The notes: generated by a model not told the origin, from the sequence alone. A DNA stretch of 64,000 bases from Granulosicoccus sp964390335 (GCA_964390335.1 CAYMHU010000004.1:62001-126000); one strand, 5' to 3'. Positions 25,041-33,842 are shown, counted from the stretch's first letter. Numbers and translations: made by a program.

Positions 25041-25541
25041 TTGGCAAAAGTAAAATACAAAGATGCGAAGGGTCGTACTCGTTGGCATCGCAATGATGAG
25101 GTTGCGGCCATCGTTAAACAGCTTGGCGATTACTTAATCATTGGTGGTTATCCGGAAGAGCATGCAAAGCGTTATGCACAACTGGCGCACACCATTTCAC
25201 GTTGGCCTGAATCCATTGATAGCATAGCGGCTAACGATCAATTGAACTCGTTGCCCGGCGTCGGTGGCGTTATAACTGGTTACCTAGACGAAATTATACA
25301 CACCGGCACTACTGACAAATTCAACGATGACCAATACGGTAAACCGCCTCCTCGCAGCGTATTGGAGCTCACATCAATTGAAAGACTCGGTGCCAAAACT
25401 GCGAAGATGCTGTATCAGGATCACGGTATAGACAGTTTAAATGCGTTGTGTAAGCGGCTAAACAGTGGAAAGCTTAAGGGGGTCAAGGGCATCGGGCCTA
25501 AGATGCAAGACACCATAAAACAAGTTTGCGATGCACGCTAA
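25041..25541 (+). CDS. DNA polymerase X N-terminal-like HhH protein (no polymerase domain)
   Basis: A 166-aa protein matching the 8-kDa and fingers regions of family X DNA polymerases: a helical segment with YPEEHAKRYAQLAHTIS, a first helix-hairpin-helix LPGVGGVITGYLDEI, and further HhH segments ERLGAKTAKMLYQDHGI and LKGVKGIGPKMQDTI. The nucleotidyltransferase palm and any PHP domain are absent. Aligned with polymerase beta, the two lyase lysines (68 and 72) correspond to Val and Tyr here, so dRP-lyase activity is unlikely. It probably binds DNA non-specifically. Start is TTG at 25041 with GGAG about 8 bases upstream. Confidence 0.75.
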   Translation: MAKVKYKDAKGRTRWHRNDEVAAIVKQLGDYLIIGGYPEEHAKRYAQLAHTISRWPESIDSIAANDQLNSLPGVGGVITGYLDEIIHTGTTDKFNDDQYGKPPPRSVLELTSIERLGAKTAKMLYQDHGIDSLNALCKRLNSGKLKGVKGIGPKMQDTIKQVCDAR

Positions 25542-25565
25542 TCCTAAGCAATCGGAAGTGTATGT

Positions 25566-26210
25566 ATGAAAGTTCTTAAAAACGCAGTCTTTAACGCAAT
25601 AAAACTGGCGTGTATTGCTTTGTCACTATCCATCGGCAGTGTAGCGCTTGCTGAGCAGCCAGTTGTATTTAAACGAATCTCGGCGCAGTTTATAGCTGCG
25701 CTTGGCGATCCAGCAGCAAACTCCGGAACAGGCGCGCAAAATTGGGGGTACTGGTCAGTGGATCCGGGTCCGCGCGGCGTTTGGTTAAGCATGTACCCGG
25801 TATTAAGGGCAACCGGCGGTCATGCACCAGCCCGATGGCGGTTCGATATTGAAGATTGGTGGTTGGATGAAAATGGTTTGTTAATGGAAAAGCCCGACTT
25901 CCCGATAGCAGCCGGACAATACATGGTAACCGGTGCCCGAGAAGTCACCACCGTGTTAACCGTGCATCCCGCGGACGAGAACGGCGAGATGCGATGGGAG
26001 TTGGCCGAAAATGCATCGTTACACGATGTCACACATATGCCTTGCCGTTCCGCACGTTACACACCGGCAGTCGCCGGAGAGAAGTGCTCGCCTGCTAATG
26101 CTGACAAGTCGCAGTTTAAAGTGGCACCCGGCTCTTTAATGCCCGACGTACCCGGTTGTCATAAGCAGGATTATTCTGTGTTAATCGTTATTGGTATCCC
26201 GGCTGAGTGA
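25566..26210 (+). CDS. Secreted protein of unknown function
   Basis: A 214-aa protein with a clear signal peptide (NAIKLACIALSLSIGSVALA, cleavage before EQP near residue 30). The mature part is rich in Trp, Gly and Pro (NWGYWSVDPGPRGVWL, WRFDIEDWWLDENGL) and carries three Cys in the last third (MPCRSARY, EKCSPANA, PGCHKQDY) that could include a disulfide. I do not recognise a family with a known function. It starts 24 bp after the HhH gene and may be co-transcribed. Confidence 0.7.
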   Translation: MKVLKNAVFNAIKLACIALSLSIGSVALAEQPVVFKRISAQFIAALGDPAANSGTGAQNWGYWSVDPGPRGVWLSMYPVLRATGGHAPARWRFDIEDWWLDENGLLMEKPDFPIAAGQYMVTGAREVTTVLTVHPADENGEMRWELAENASLHDVTHMPCRSARYTPAVAGEKCSPANADKSQFKVAPGSLMPDVPGCHKQDYSVLIVIGIPAE

Positions 26211-26378
26211 TCTGAGTGCCAGTTAACAGCACAGCTAATTCACAGCACAACCGGTTATCGTTGTATATAGTCCGGAAAATTCTATAGCCGCTATTGCCAA
26301 CGGCTCAATCTCACGATTTCTACCTCAGTGCATGGCTCCGCAATGTCATGGAATTGTATTAATCGTTAGCCTGTTTTC

Positions 26379-27302
26379 ATGCAGAGGCAAAGTGTCGAGT
26401 TCACGTTGGAACAATTAATCAATAGCTGGGTGGCGTTCACTATTTTTGCTGCGTTAATGCAAGCAATCAGGACTGCCGGGCAAAAGCAACTCAGTGTTAA
26501 TCTCACGCCGTTAAGTGCGACACTCGTTCGGTATTTGTACGGGCTACCGTTCGTCGTGCTGTACTTACTATATCTGCAAGGAAATCGCCTATACGCAGAA
26601 GTCGCCATAGCATTCGCAAACAATCGATTTTTGCTGTTTGCTTGCCTTGCCGCATTTGCACAAATTATTGCAACGGTGCTGTTGGTTAAGGTATTCAGTT
26701 TCAGAAATTTTGCGGTTGGAACCAGTTTTGTAAAAACCGAAGCTGTGCAAACGGCTGTGTTTGCATTGGTATTTTTTGGTGCCGCCTTAAGCGTATCAGG
26801 TTGGATTGCTGTATTGGTTGGGTTTATTGGAATCGCCGTAATTAGCGTGCCCACCGCCACGCAGGAGTGGCAATGGCGCAGCGTGGTGATTGGTCTGTTA
26901 TCCGGTGCTGCGTTCTCGTTTACCTCATTGTGGTTGCGTGAGGCGAGTTTGAGTTTGGATATGCCAGTGCTGCACAGCGCGGCTATGACTTTGTTGTTCA
27001 TGGTGGTACTCCAGACAGCGATTTGCCTCGTATACAGTTTAATAATGGAGCCCGGGCAGCTGGCTGCCATTGTTTCGCGAAGTCGTTTGGCGTTGTTTGT
27101 TGGGTTAACCAGTGCTCTGGGGTCTATCGGGTGGTTTACTGCAATGACCCTACAGAACCCGGCATTGGTGAAGTCGCTGGGTCAAATAGAGTTTATATTT
27201 GCGTTTCTGATTACAACCCAGGTGTTTCGAGAAAAAATTACGCAACGAGAATTTATAGGTATGTTGCTAATTATTATCAGTGTGCTCATTTTACTGAACT
27301 GA
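26379..27302 (+). CDS. EamA-family (DMT) transporter
   Basis: A 307-aa inner-membrane protein with about ten spans in two EamA repeats, probably an exporter of amino acids, nucleosides or similar metabolites. Typical elements are TLVRYLYGLPFVVLYLLYL in the first repeat and the second-repeat end MLLIIISVLILLN. The first ~12 residues are unusual for this group, whose proteins often begin just before the first span, so the start may be later. The stop codon lies within a run of seven CTGAA/GAACT units (27294-27330), so the extreme C-terminus LN is encoded by the first repeat unit. Confidence 0.85.
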   Translation: MQRQSVEFTLEQLINSWVAFTIFAALMQAIRTAGQKQLSVNLTPLSATLVRYLYGLPFVVLYLLYLQGNRLYAEVAIAFANNRFLLFACLAAFAQIIATVLLVKVFSFRNFAVGTSFVKTEAVQTAVFALVFFGAALSVSGWIAVLVGFIGIAVISVPTATQEWQWRSVVIGLLSGAAFSFTSLWLREASLSLDMPVLHSAAMTLLFMVVLQTAICLVYSLIMEPGQLAAIVSRSRLALFVGLTSALGSIGWFTAMTLQNPALVKSLGQIEFIFAFLITTQVFREKITQREFIGMLLIIISVLILLN

Positions 27303-27330
27303 ACTGAACTGAACTGAACTGAACTGAACT
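27294..27330 (+). repeat. Pentanucleotide microsatellite across a stop codon
   Basis: CT followed by seven GAACT units (27296-27330). The EamA reading frame enters as CTG AAC TGA and stops in the second unit, so changes in repeat number would not change the protein. The repeat continues into the 67-bp gap before the next gene. It could expand or contract by slippage. Confidence 0.9.
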
Positions 27331-27369
27331 CAATAGCTGTGTGGTGTTAATTCGTATCCAAAAAACGCA

Positions 27370-28527
27370 ATGATCAGATTTCTCATCCTGTTGTTTACAT
27401 TAGGTCTGCTCAGTTTGCCTATATCGGCAGATGACGCCGATCCCTACGTAGGCTTTCCTGCACCACAAGCAAATTTCGATGAACATATCGATGCCGTAGA
27501 ACAGTATTTACGTTCAACGCAAATGCCACAGCGTGCAAGATCTGATGTGAAATATAACTTGCCGTTTCATGCATCAGCTAAACCTGATGTTCCGTTTCGC
27601 GGCACCTTCTTACTGATTCACGGTTTAAATGATTCGCCGTATGTGTTCTCTGATGTTAAAGAGCAATTGGTTAATCGCGGTTTCGATGTGCGAGCTATCT
27701 TGTTGCCGGGGCATGGCAATACGCCTAAAGCTCAGCTCAATATGAGTTACAAGACATGGTTAAGCGCGGCTCGACAACATTTGAAGCTACTAAAACAACA
27801 AACTGATTCTCCGATCTATGCAGGCGGTTTTTCATTGGGCGGCGTTATTGCAACAATCCTTGCCTACGAGGATAAAGCCATTGAGGGCTTGTTGTTATTT
27901 TCTCCAGCGTTTAAGAGTCAGAAGCACCATTTATTACGATGGGCGTCCTTATACTCGCGATATAAGCCTTGGGTGTTCGGCGGTATGATCATTGAAGACA
28001 ACCCCACCAAGTACAATTCAATCCCTATAAACGGTACTGCACAGTATTTTAAAACAACCCAGAAACTAAACAGCTTGTGGCGATTTAGGAAGCTGGACAT
28101 CCCTGTATTAATGGTTTTGTCAGCTGATGACTCAGTGGTCAATGTTGAGCACGCCATCAGTAAATTTAATTCGCGCTTTTCATCGGCGTCTAAGCACCTC
28201 ATTGTGTATTCGAATAGTGCTGATACCAAATCAAGTGAATTTATAACTGTTAAACCCAGTAGCTACCCAGAGATACGCATGCTGAATCAGTCGCATCAAA
28301 GTGTGTTGATAGGTCGTCAGAATCCATTGTTTGGCGAAAAGGGTTCGGTATTGGTTTGCAATGGCAATGAATGGGCTGTGTTTAGTGCGTGCCTGTATTA
28401 TCGAGGTACACATTGGTACGGGGCCCATACAACACCGTCGCCAGATGGTGTGCCTGTGGCCAGAGTAACCTACAACCCGGATTTTGCCGCCGTGTTCGAG
28501 AGCTTCGACAAGGTATTTGCAAAATAA
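27370..28527 (+). CDS. Secreted alpha/beta hydrolase
   Basis: A 385-aa serine hydrolase of the alpha/beta fold with a signal peptide (MIRFLILLFTLGLLSLPISA). The oxyanion segment LLIHGLNDSPYVF is followed by the nucleophile elbow GGFSLGG with Ser155. VLSADDSVVN offers the catalytic Asp and LNQSHQSVLIG the His. The family includes esterases and lysophospholipases, with a RILLPGHGNTP-like stretch present here too. It is exported to the periplasm or bound to the membrane. The gene ends one base before the convergent DUF3179 gene. Confidence 0.85.
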   Translation: MIRFLILLFTLGLLSLPISADDADPYVGFPAPQANFDEHIDAVEQYLRSTQMPQRARSDVKYNLPFHASAKPDVPFRGTFLLIHGLNDSPYVFSDVKEQLVNRGFDVRAILLPGHGNTPKAQLNMSYKTWLSAARQHLKLLKQQTDSPIYAGGFSLGGVIATILAYEDKAIEGLLLFSPAFKSQKHHLLRWASLYSRYKPWVFGGMIIEDNPTKYNSIPINGTAQYFKTTQKLNSLWRFRKLDIPVLMVLSADDSVVNVEHAISKFNSRFSSASKHLIVYSNSADTKSSEFITVKPSSYPEIRMLNQSHQSVLIGRQNPLFGEKGSVLVCNGNEWAVFSACLYYRGTHWYGAHTTPSPDGVPVARVTYNPDFAAVFESFDKVFAK

Positions 28528-28528
28528 G

Positions 28529-29602
28529 CTATTCGTGAATAATGGACTCTGGTTCAAATGCCAACCACGCAAACGCGAAATGCACACCACCATCAATCTG
28601 TTGAAGTGAGCGCCCTTTTAACGGCCCGCTAATGGCCTCGCCAAACGCATTCCAAATCGATTGCGTACCAATATCAGTGATATCTCCATTATCCAGTTGC
28701 TTGAACTCAATTGTGTTGTTATCGATTTTTGCCAAGAATGCTGCGGCTGCTGGAATCTGACGAGAAGCATTAATAGCGGATTTATCCAACGCTGATTGAG
28801 CTTGCGTGGTAGCAAATATTATCACAGGCTGATCGTTATGCTTCAAACTTAATAGTGGTTGCTGCGCTAAAGTGCTCAGCGTAACTAAAGTGGTCGGTAC
28901 AGATTTATCAAGGTTGATACTTAACACGCGCTCCATTGGCGGTAAACGATTGTCTTTCGGGCCTTTATACAAGAAGGGGCTGTTATTAATATCGTCATAA
29001 CCTCGGTATGGGTTGTTGCCATAAGGTCGTGTAAAGCCGGTATTGCGATTTAAAAACAAGCCATCCGGATATTGCTCTGCAAAAGTAGCTGCAGACACTA
29101 TTTGCGATGGCAACTGCGTTAGTATGGTTTTGTTGTATTTGCCGATAATGCCCTCACCGGTAAACTGCTGCCACCAGGTTTCCGATTGCCGGTCATACAT
29201 GATTAAATCACTTTTACGTAATCGTCCTGTTGTGCCAAAGTCCAGCACTTGATTATCAACCGTTCTGTCAAACACGATCGAGGCGTTACACAAGGGGCAA
29301 AAGGTCACGGTTACTGGTTTGCCGTTGACAGTGTCGTTCACAATTTCGTGATAGATCAATACTTGTAACGGGTAGGCACGCGCGTCCTGACCATCAATAA
29401 ATGCAACTACCGGTTCATTGGGTCCCAGCCAGTCTTTAGTATCCGCATAGGCAGAGAACTGCGGTTTATCGATAGCCGGTATGCCATCGCGTGGTGGCCC
29501 GCCGGACAATATGCTGGATAGCTCTATCGATCTATTGGCAAAATCAGTTTTTGGAAATTCGCCTTTTGGCAAAAAACCTTCGGCTTGCGAGTACGCAATA
29601 TA
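28529..29602 (-). CDS. DUF3179 protein, 5' end lost in gap
   Basis: At least 357 codons of a DUF3179 protein, open at its N-terminus into the N-run: the frame continues upstream of any start codon as YIAYSQAEGFLPKGEFPKT up to base 29602. The AYSQA just before the mature part looks like the end of a signal peptide, so only about 20-30 residues are probably missing. The family signature CPLCNAS is present in the first third, together with DGQDARAYPLQVLIYHEIVND. The role of the family is not known; the conserved CxxC might bind a metal or haem. It converges with the hydrolase gene. Confidence 0.85.
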   Translation of the reverse strand, partial: YIAYSQAEGFLPKGEFPKTDFANRSIELSSILSGGPPRDGIPAIDKPQFSAYADTKDWLGPNEPVVAFIDGQDARAYPLQVLIYHEIVNDTVNGKPVTVTFCPLCNASIVFDRTVDNQVLDFGTTGRLRKSDLIMYDRQSETWWQQFTGEGIIGKYNKTILTQLPSQIVSAATFAEQYPDGLFLNRNTGFTRPYGNNPYRGYDDINNSPFLYKGPKDNRLPPMERVLSINLDKSVPTTLVTLSTLAQQPLLSLKHNDQPVIIFATTQAQSALDKSAINASRQIPAAAAFLAKIDNNTIEFKQLDNGDITDIGTQSIWNAFGEAISGPLKGRSLQQIDGGVHFAFAWLAFEPESIIHE

Positions 29603-29702
29603 NNNNNNNNNNNNNNNNNNNNNNNNNNNNNNNNNNNNNNNNNNNNNNNNNNNNNNNNNNNNNNNNNNNNNNNNNNNNNNNNNNNNNNNNNNNNNNNNNN
29701 NN
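29603..29702. other. Assembly gap of 100 N
   Basis: Exactly 100 undetermined bases, the default size for scaffold gaps, so the true length is unknown. It removes the start of the DUF3179 gene and the region between it and the ompA-like gene. Confidence 0.99.
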
Positions 29703-29710
29703 GAGGGGTG

Positions 29711-29741
29711 TCAGCCGAGGGGCGCGTTGCCCCTCGGTGAC
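29711..29741 (-). terminator. Hairpin after the OmpA-like gene
   Basis: CCGAGGGGC (29715-29723) pairs perfectly with GCCCCTCGG (29729-29737), loop GCGTT; the stem extends with TCA/TGA past a bulged G. It follows the OmpA-like stop codon by about 11 bases on the minus strand, as a terminator should, but the T-run side lies close to or inside the gap. Confidence 0.65.
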
Positions 29742-29748
29742 TTACTAC

Positions 29749-30408
29749 TTAGTTCTGAGTAATACTTTTCGCTGTTACCTGAACTTCTACACGACGGTTA
29801 GCTTGACGACCAGCCGCTGTAGAGTTTGTTTCGCGAGGCACTGACTCACCCATACCTTGTGAAGTGATATCTACACTTGGGTATGCAGCTTGTAAGTACG
29901 AAGCAACGGTTGCTGCACGACGCTCAGACAGTTCCTGGTTGTATGCATCTGAACCACGATCATCTGTGTGGCCAGTAACATAGATTACTGAAATTTCCTG
30001 GAACTTCTCTAATTGAACAAGCAAGTCGGCTAATGCCTGCTCGCCTTCACCACCTAACTCAGCTGAGTTAGTTGCGAACAGTGCCTTGCCACCCAAAGTA
30101 GCGATAGACACGATTGGCTCAGCTTTCTTTGGCTCTGGCTTAGGTGCTGGTTCGGCTTCTGCTGTTGGCTCTTCAGCAGCTTCACGACCTTCACAAGCAT
30201 CATTGGTATTCTCTTCCGAGTAACCACCTAGCTGGATACACTCACCTAAGCCGGAAATGATTGCATTTCCGCCGGAAGTAAGAATGCCGTCGGCGGCTGC
30301 GCCTTCAACTGCAATGGCACCATCTAGGGCTTTCTCGTGTGCGAACACGGTGCTGCTGCCCAAAAGCAAGGCCGCGACTGAACTTACTGCTATGATTTTT
30401 TTATTCAT
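29749..30408 (-). CDS. OmpA-family C-terminal-domain protein
   Basis: A 219-aa envelope protein. A signal peptide (MNKKIIAVSSVAALLLGSSTVFA) is followed by a ~45-residue segment with two cysteines (GECIQLGGY, NDACEGR), then an acidic, Pro/Glu-rich linker (AEEPTAEAEPAPKPEPKKAEP). The C-terminal OmpA/Pal domain (about 105-215) binds peptidoglycan: VTGHTDDRGSDAYNQELSERRA contains the Asp and Arg that hold diaminopimelate. There is no beta-barrel domain, so it is a periplasmic peptidoglycan-binding protein. Upstream on its strand lies a set of 12-bp repeats. Confidence 0.9.
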   Translation of the reverse strand: MNKKIIAVSSVAALLLGSSTVFAHEKALDGAIAVEGAAADGILTSGGNAIISGLGECIQLGGYSEENTNDACEGREAAEEPTAEAEPAPKPEPKKAEPIVSIATLGGKALFATNSAELGGEGEQALADLLVQLEKFQEISVIYVTGHTDDRGSDAYNQELSERRAATVASYLQAAYPSVDITSQGMGESVPRETNSTAAGRQANRRVEVQVTAKSITQN

Positions 30409-30804
30409 CTCTAGCTCCCACTAGTTGACAGATTTTGATATTGCTAAAAAACTAATTTTCCACTGACCTTCATTAGACAGCACAACTTTCGTTGTAATGT
30501 CCGACCGTAGCGCCGCATCCTTATGGATACTCTTCACACCACCACCCTAATTCGTACGTTAAGTTGACGTTAGGTTGTTCATGAGGTTATTCATGAAGTG
30601 ACTCATGAATTTGCCCATGTCCAATATAGCGACAAAAGCTTGTTGTTTTTTTGTCTTATATAGTGGCAATTAAACGAATTGTAAACATAAATGGGCAATA
30701 TTTGTGTGAAAAATACAACATGTCCCACTTGGATTACAAGCGCTTTGCGTGAAACAAGTGTAGGCTAATCTACCGCTAAGGGAAGGGCGAGACAAGGAAA
30801 AGTC
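30409..30804. other. Divergent intergenic region between ompA-like gene and comF
   Basis: A 396-bp stretch without a supported gene. It should contain promoters for both flanking genes. It is AT-rich near 30630-30720, and its most striking content is the four-copy 12-bp repeat at 30574-30621. I could not single out a convincing -35/-10 pair on either strand. Confidence 0.5.
30574..30621. repeat. Four tandem 12-bp imperfect repeats, candidate regulator array
   Basis: GTTGTTCATGAG, GTTATTCATGAA, GTGACTCATGAA and TTTGCCCATGTC follow each other without gaps. Each has CATG at the same place, and the first three contain the palindrome TCATGA, so symmetrical half-sites recur at nearly one helical turn. 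The block lies about 165 bp before the OmpA-like start. Stops in the surrounding frame show that it is not coding. Confidence 0.6.
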
Positions 30805-31575
30805 ATGAAAAATGGGCAAGGATGGCCTGGATTCACCATGCTCAAACAGCAAATATCGGCTCTGTGGCCGTCGTTTTGTTGTTTTTGCCACCGTAAAACC
30901 ACCACCGGCATCGATTTGTGTGGTTTTTGCCAATCGCAAATTCCTGGACTAACGGTCCTGAATCCCCCCTCAACGGTGTGTTTGCGCTGCGGTCAGCTTT
31001 GGGATTTAGCGGCAGAGTTGTCTAGTTGCGTACTGTGCGCCAATAATCGGACGCCATTTGAGCGAATTATTAGCCCATTTCGATTCGATTTTCCTGTTGA
31101 TTATTTAATCAGGCGTCTTAAATACAAAAATCACTTGCCAACAGGACGTCTGCTGGGACAATTACTGGCGGTTGAGGTTCGAAAACAAACCCCAAGTGAT
31201 CAAAATTTACCCGATATCGTTTTGCCAGTGCCGCTCAGCTTGGTTCGATACCGGCACCGTGGGTTTAACCAAAGCGATGAAATTGCTCGATGGTGCGCCA
31301 AACAACTGCGAATTAGCGTTGAATTGAGCGCATGTGGCCGGCATATGGACACTGGTTCATTGGCTGGACTATCAAAAGCTGAGCGGGCACTGAATATCCG
31401 GGGTGCGTTCTGGGCAGGACCCAGTGTGGTTAATCAACGCATTGCGATTGTGGATGATGTGCTGACAACAGGTGCGACCGCGGGTGAATTCGCTACGGAG
31501 CTTCTGGACATGGGGGCAGCGGCGGTAGAGCTGTGGGTAGTCGCCAGAACGCCGATTGGGCAACATCAGAACTAA
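30805..31575 (+). CDS. comF: ComF-family phosphoribosyltransferase-like protein
   Basis: A 256-aa ComF protein, linked to natural competence (DNA uptake and recombination) in several bacteria. The N-terminus has two zinc-finger-like Cys pairs sets (CCFCHRK, CGFCQSQ, CLRCGQ, CVLCANN). The C-terminal half is a PRTase-like fold with PVPLSLVRYRHRGFNQSDEIA and the PRPP-binding loop IAIVDDVLTTGAT. ATG at 30805 has AAGGA upstream; an internal ATG at 30838 is possible. The minor-pilin genes 9 kb away could belong to the same competence machinery. Confidence 0.92.
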   Translation: MKNGQGWPGFTMLKQQISALWPSFCCFCHRKTTTGIDLCGFCQSQIPGLTVLNPPSTVCLRCGQLWDLAAELSSCVLCANNRTPFERIISPFRFDFPVDYLIRRLKYKNHLPTGRLLGQLLAVEVRKQTPSDQNLPDIVLPVPLSLVRYRHRGFNQSDEIARWCAKQLRISVELSACGRHMDTGSLAGLSKAERALNIRGAFWAGPSVVNQRIAIVDDVLTTGATAGEFATELLDMGAAAVELWVVARTPIGQHQN

Positions 31576-31643
31576 TCCCGGTGGTGGCAGTCGAAGTTAC
31601 TAGCAGATTAAAGATAGAACCAGACACAGGTAACAGACAAGCC

Positions 31644-32117
31644 ATGCGTAACACAGCAATCATCACTAAAGCAGCATTGCTGATCGGCGTACTGATCACA
31701 GCCGGTTGTAGCGATACCACTCCACTGAGTCCACCGCCAGACACAGATGCCGACAACACGATAGCTGAGAATTGCACAGCCGATCATCCGTTCGTTGGCC
31801 GCACCCGGCAACTGAGTATGTTAGATCATGGTGTTGCGGGTACCGTGCTCATCAAGGATGACTGTACCATCGAAGTGTCTGATTTTTTTTATGACGGCGG
31901 TGGACCATCGGTTTATTTTTATGGTGGCCAAAACCTTAATTACATCGGTGCCAATGCGTTCTCTATTGGGCCGCTACTGAGCGGCACGGCTTGGGAAGGT
32001 GACACCATTACGCTTGCGATACCGGAAGGCAAAACGCTAGATGATTTCGATAGCATCAGTGTTTGGTGTTTCGATTTCAATGCCAACTTTGGTGATGCGT
32101 TTTTTGGTGATGTTTAG
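31644..32117 (+). CDS. DM13-domain lipoprotein
   Basis: A 157-aa predicted lipoprotein. The signal MRNTAIITKAALLIGVLITAGC has a lipobox LITAGC. The mature part matches a DM13 domain: VAGTVLIKDDCTIEVSDFFYDGGGPSVYFYGG-type sequence (positions ~65-95 of the precursor) and a later CFDFNANFGDAFF. DM13 domains are thought to have a redox or electron-transfer role, with a conserved Cys present here (ISVWCFDF). ATG at 31644 is chosen since it creates the lipoprotein signal; upstream in-frame starts lie inside comF. It may be co-transcribed with comF. Confidence 0.8.
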   Translation: MRNTAIITKAALLIGVLITAGCSDTTPLSPPPDTDADNTIAENCTADHPFVGRTRQLSMLDHGVAGTVLIKDDCTIEVSDFFYDGGGPSVYFYGGQNLNYIGANAFSIGPLLSGTAWEGDTITLAIPEGKTLDDFDSISVWCFDFNANFGDAFFGDV

Positions 32118-32186
32118 TTATTGCGTTAACAAGCATGACCTAAATTAATGCTCTCTTTCCCGGGCTGTTTGTCTAAACTGTTGCCG

Positions 32187-33842
32187 TTAATTTGCCTTTG
32201 GTGAAATTAACATTCGCTGTAAGGCTGCAGGCAGGGAGCTGTCGTTAAAATTCGTTTCCGCCGATAAAATACCATTGAGATCTATCTGCTGCTGATCATG
32301 CTCTTTTGACAATTGCGATAGCGCGGATGTGACTTGTTCATCGATAAAGTGGGTTACGTTTTCAACGCCCTGACGTAAGCCACGTGCAGCCGCTTGTTCT
32401 CGCGATGGTTTCAATTTTATCGTTAGAAACGTCGGTACAAGCCACGCGAGACCAAGCAGCAACAAACTGTGTACCGCAAAATTTGAGCTGAGATAAACAG
32501 TGGGGTCATCGGCGCCAAGACGAAACCCGTTTACCACTCGATACCCAACCCAGCCCATCGCCGCTAAAGGTAGAAGCCAACACAGCCAGCCAAGCAACTT
32601 GTGTAGCAGTCTGTGCGCTGAACTACCGGGAGCGGCCAAGGATTGTTGTACGGCCGCTTCCATTATGTCGGGTGTGCGGTTCAACCAACTTTCCTGTAGT
32701 GGACTTATTTTTTGCTGCAATGCCAACAGTGGAATACCTTCGATTGCGCGTTGCTGTGTGAATTCGTCTATTGATTCGCTAATACGACCAATAAAAGCCT
32801 CGTCTACAAGTGTTGCACTGTGTTGGTTCGATGCTTTGCCCGCAGTTTGTTGATCTGTATCATTGTTTTTATTGCTGATTCGGGCAATTAACGCGGATAT
32901 CAAACCGCGTTCCTGATCTGCGTAGTGAGTTGCCAGTGGCGGTATTTTCCAATCGACAGAATCTGCAAGTGCCTGTCCATCTGTTTGCCACTGTTGACTC
33001 CATTGCGTTGGCAACCGTTGTATGGATTCAGCGGTTCCCATTTGTGAACGTAACGAATCGGTCACCACCCGAATCTGTTTTAAACGTTGCACCACACCAC
33101 GTGATTCGAGTTGAGCAATCAGTTGTTGATCAGCCAAGGTACTGATAGTTTCGCTGAAACTTTCGAAGTCATCGGACCCTCCATTTTGCGAACTGTCGGT
33201 ACAAAATATCAGCGGATCTTTTAGACCAGCCTCTCTGAGCATGTTCGTAAAATCATCTTTTTGCCGTTGGTCGCCTTTATCCCAGTGATTAATCGCGAAC
33301 AGCCAAGCATGTTGTTGGCCGTGTTGCAACAGTAATCGCCATCCTTGATCATCGCGATACCGCTCCGGGCTGACCACATAAATGACAACATCAATATGCG
33401 GTAACCAATGTTCAACCAGTTCACGGTTACTTTGCTCAACACTGTCAAAGTCCGGCATATCGATCCACATCACGGATCGGTATTGGGTGTTGTGATGACT
33501 TTGTGTGCGCATGCGTGTCATCGGAAATTCTTTTGGCAGATTTGCAACCGCTACCGACTCGTGTACGTATAAGGTTATTTCTCTTGAAGTTGGCCGCTCT
33601 ACGCTGGTGCGCGCAACCTCTTCACCCGCGAAGCGATTCAGTAAAGTGCTTTTGCCGACACCTGTGCCGCCAAAAAAACCAACGACCAGCGGCCTGTTGG
33701 GTTTATCGAATAACTCGCCGGGGGTAGCAACGTTTGTTGCATCCAAGGCTTGCACGGCGTTTTCGCGAAGCCAGCCTTGAGATTGCGCGTTGGCTGCCCA
33801 GTTTTTGATATTGCTAAGGATCTGTTGGAGCGCGTCGGACAT
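32187..33842 (-). CDS. Large GTPase with C-terminal membrane spans (DxPDFDS type)
   Basis: A 551-aa P-loop GTPase. G1 is GGTGVGKST (residues 58-66), G3 is DMPD (128-131, within DMPDFDSVEQ), and G4 is NHWD (185-188) in place of the usual NKxD. Residues ~400-475 hold two membrane spans (LLGWLCWLLPLAAMGWVGY, then FAVHSLLLLGLAWLVPTFL), followed by a helical tail. The overall plan of a GTPase head, long helical middle and membrane-inserted hairpin resembles dynamin-like or YfjP/TrmE-related proteins, but I do not recognise a characterised member. It is divergent from the CobT-like gene across 63 bp, so the two share a control region. Confidence 0.8.
   Translation of the reverse strand: MSDALQQILSNIKNWAANAQSQGWLRENAVQALDATNVATPGELFDKPNRPLVVGFFGGTGVGKSTLLNRFAGEEVARTSVERPTSREITLYVHESVAVANLPKEFPMTRMRTQSHHNTQYRSVMWIDMPDFDSVEQSNRELVEHWLPHIDVVIYVVSPERYRDDQGWRLLLQHGQQHAWLFAINHWDKGDQRQKDDFTNMLREAGLKDPLIFCTDSSQNGGSDDFESFSETISTLADQQLIAQLESRGVVQRLKQIRVVTDSLRSQMGTAESIQRLPTQWSQQWQTDGQALADSVDWKIPPLATHYADQERGLISALIARISNKNNDTDQQTAGKASNQHSATLVDEAFIGRISESIDEFTQQRAIEGIPLLALQQKISPLQESWLNRTPDIMEAAVQQSLAAPGSSAHRLLHKLLGWLCWLLPLAAMGWVGYRVVNGFRLGADDPTVYLSSNFAVHSLLLLGLAWLVPTFLTIKLKPSREQAAARGLRQGVENVTHFIDEQVTSALSQLSKEHDQQQIDLNGILSAETNFNDSSLPAALQRMLISPKAN

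Noticed and set aside
26366..27070. 234-aa minus-strand frame in the EamA gene
   Set aside because: Antisense shadow of a membrane protein gene; low-complexity Asn/Thr/Ala composition and no recognisable domain.
30571..30660. The VxHE-like repeat reading of the 12-bp repeats as a peptide
   Set aside because: In-frame stops lie just upstream and no start codon or ribosome site is available, so the repeats are treated as non-coding.
30670..30939. 89-aa minus-strand frame over the comF start
   Set aside because: It lies antisense to the well-supported comF N-terminus with its Cys pairs, and has no ribosome site or family resemblance.
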